DNA of 6,966 nt. Origin: an uncultured Porphyromonadaceae bacterium (lineage in GTDB: Bacteria; Bacteroidota; Bacteroidia; Bacteroidales; Paludibacteraceae). The notes below the pieces were generated by a model. The model was given only the letters and a program-made list of their open reading frames with translations, made no database searches and was not told the DNA's origin. The stretch covers positions 1 to 6,966 of the forward strand of contig CALEJM010000319.1 of the NCBI GenBank assembly GCA_937898265.1, read 5' to 3'. Shown here piece by piece: positions 5,867-6,966 of the stretch. Position 1 is the first letter of the stretch. Every line of letters begins with the position of its first letter. The translations under genes and the position numbers were made by a program.

Positions 5867-6966
5867 CTATTCCCATGGGGTGTTGAGCATGCGTTGATAG
5901 CTACGATAGCGCCATTGTGCATTCTCTTGAGCAGCCTTGAAGAGTTCTTCTGCCTCTTGTGGGAACTGCTTCATGACTGAGGCGAAACGCACCTCGCCTT
6001 TAAGGAAGTCGTTGAAACGGCTCCAGTCTGGCTCTTTGCTGTCGAGTTGGAATGGGTTCTTACCCTCAGCTTCCAACAGCGGATTGTAGCGCCAGAGATG
6101 CCAGTAGCCACAAGCTACGGCAGCAGCCTCTTCAGCTTGCGCCTTGCCCATACCAGCTTTCAAACCATGGTTGATACATGGAGCGTAAGCAATGATGAGT
6201 GATGGACCAGGATAAGCCTCTGCCTCGCGGATAGCTTTCAAGCATTGAGCTTGGTCGGCACCCATAGCAATCTGAGCCACATAGACGTAACCGTAGGTGG
6301 TGGCAATCATACCGAGGTCTTTCTTGCGAACGCGCTTACCTGCGGCTGCAAACTTAGCAATCGCACCTACTGGAGTAGATTTTGAAGCCTGACCGCCGGT
6401 GTTGGAATAAACCTCTGTGTCGAGCACAAGGATATTGACATCTTTGCCAGAAGCAATCACGTGGTCGAGACCGCCGTAACCGATGTCGTAGCTGGCTCCG
6501 TCGCCACCGATAATCCATTGAGAGCGTTTCACGAGGTAAGATTTGAGTTCTGCAATCTTTTGGCAGATATCGCAACCGCAAGCCTCAACTTGTGGAATGA
6601 TGAGTTCTGCCAAACGCTTTGACTCCTCAGCCTCGTCTTTGTGCTCCATCCATTGACGGAAGAGGGCTTTGAGGTCGTCGGAACAGCAGTTGCAGTCTTG
6701 AGCCTCTGTCATCAGTTTCACCAAGCGGAGACGCATCTTGTCGCTGGCAAAAGTCATACCGAGACCATATTCGCAGAAATCTTCGAACAAGGAGTTGGAC
6801 CATGCTGGACCTTCCCCTTTCTCGTTGGTCGTATAAGGGGTTGAAGGCACTGAGCCTGAGTAGATAGAAGAGCAACCAGTAGCATTGGCCACCATCTCGC
6901 GAGTACCGAAGAGTTGGGTAATCAACTTCACATAAGGTGTCTCGCCACAACCTGAGCAAGCGCCTG
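5867..6966 (-). CDS. nifJ: Pyruvate:ferredoxin (flavodoxin) oxidoreductase, C-terminal part (5' end outside window)
   Basis: The enzyme decarboxylates pyruvate oxidatively to acetyl-CoA and CO2 with thiamine diphosphate and [4Fe-4S] clusters, reducing ferredoxin or flavodoxin, a central step in anaerobes. The frame is open to the window end. The GTG at 6931 that could be read as a start is an internal Val, because the conserved GACSGCGETPY continues upstream. The visible 365 residues are about the last third of a ~1,180-residue protein. C3 and C6 (CxGCxETP), C31 (ATGCSS) and C263 (APCINHG) match the four ligands of the cluster nearest the thiamine cofactor. GGDGASYDIGYGG (GDG at 154-156) with YSNTGGQ (186-192) is the thiamine diphosphate/Mg site. 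Two extra cysteine groups, CNCC (91-94) and CGCDIC (129-134), have no assigned role. The end (NTPWE) is short, without the long C-terminal extension of the Desulfovibrio enzyme. The promoter is outside the window. Confidence 0.96.
   Translation of the reverse strand, partial: GACSGCGETPYVKLITQLFGTREMVANATGCSSIYSGSVPSTPYTTNEKGEGPAWSNSLFEDFCEYGLGMTFASDKMRLRLVKLMTEAQDCNCCSDDLKALFRQWMEHKDEAEESKRLAELIIPQVEACGCDICQKIAELKSYLVKRSQWIIGGDGASYDIGYGGLDHVIASGKDVNILVLDTEVYSNTGGQASKSTPVGAIAKFAAAGKRVRKKDLGMIATTYGYVYVAQIAMGADQAQCLKAIREAEAYPGPSLIIAYAPCINHGLKAGMGKAQAEEAAAVACGYWHLWRYNPLLEAEGKNPFQLDSKEPDWSRFNDFLKGEVRFASVMKQFPQEAEELFKAAQENAQWRYRSYQRMLNTPWE

Noticed and set aside
6929..6931. GTG at 6931 as the start of a short 354-residue gene
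   Set aside because: Upstream codons to the window edge continue the conserved GACSGCGETPY of PFOR, so the gene is a full-length enzyme cut by the window.
2771..6966. ppdK and nifJ as a pyruvate operon
   Set aside because: They are convergent, each has its own terminator, and ffs lies between them.

Overview
The window looks like a chromosomal segment of a Bacteroidales bacterium, plausibly Prevotellaceae-like; the genus is a guess. The basis is the Bacteroidota-type ParE, start codons without Shine-Dalgarno sequences but with A-rich leaders, and three promoters of the Bacteroidota form TTG-N19-23-TAnnTTTG. It reads as core housekeeping DNA. I see no insertion sequence, phage gene, CRISPR array or tRNA.

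Layout. Positions 1-1371 (+) hold the C-terminal ~456 codons of DNA topoisomerase IV subunit B (parE), whose 5' end lies outside the window. Its stop codon interlocks by 4 nt with that of a convergent gene at 1368-2495 (-), an uncharacterised ~375-residue protein with ATP-grasp-like motifs. A 275-nt divergent intergenic region (2496-2770) carries back-to-back promoters plus a palindrome and a direct repeat. Positions 2771-5497 (+) encode a complete pyruvate, phosphate dikinase (ppdK) followed by a strong intrinsic terminator (5520-5555). The gap 5498-5866 is not empty: it encodes on the minus strand a 95-nt RNA (5602-5696) that I read as the signal recognition particle RNA (ffs). That RNA has its own promoter and a U7 terminator. 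Next comes the intrinsic terminator of the last gene. Positions 5867-6966 (-) hold the C-terminal 365 residues of pyruvate:ferredoxin/flavodoxin oxidoreductase (nifJ), whose 5' end lies beyond the window.

How the genes relate. ppdK interconverts phosphoenolpyruvate and pyruvate, and the nifJ product oxidises pyruvate to acetyl-CoA with reduction of ferredoxin or flavodoxin. Two pyruvate-node enzymes of an anaerobe therefore sit next to each other, but convergently, on separate transcripts, with the ffs unit between them. Both use a codon set (GCT, CCA/CCT, GGT, CGT) that differs from the GCC/CCG-rich parE, which suggests high expression.

The points most worth a second look are the SRP RNA apical loop, which departs from the usual GGAA; the unassigned ATP-grasp-like protein; the EGNSASGS form of the ParE TOPRIM motif, with Asn where canonical enzymes have Asp; and extra cysteine clusters in the PFOR. 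I found no convincing new multi-gene system in this window.
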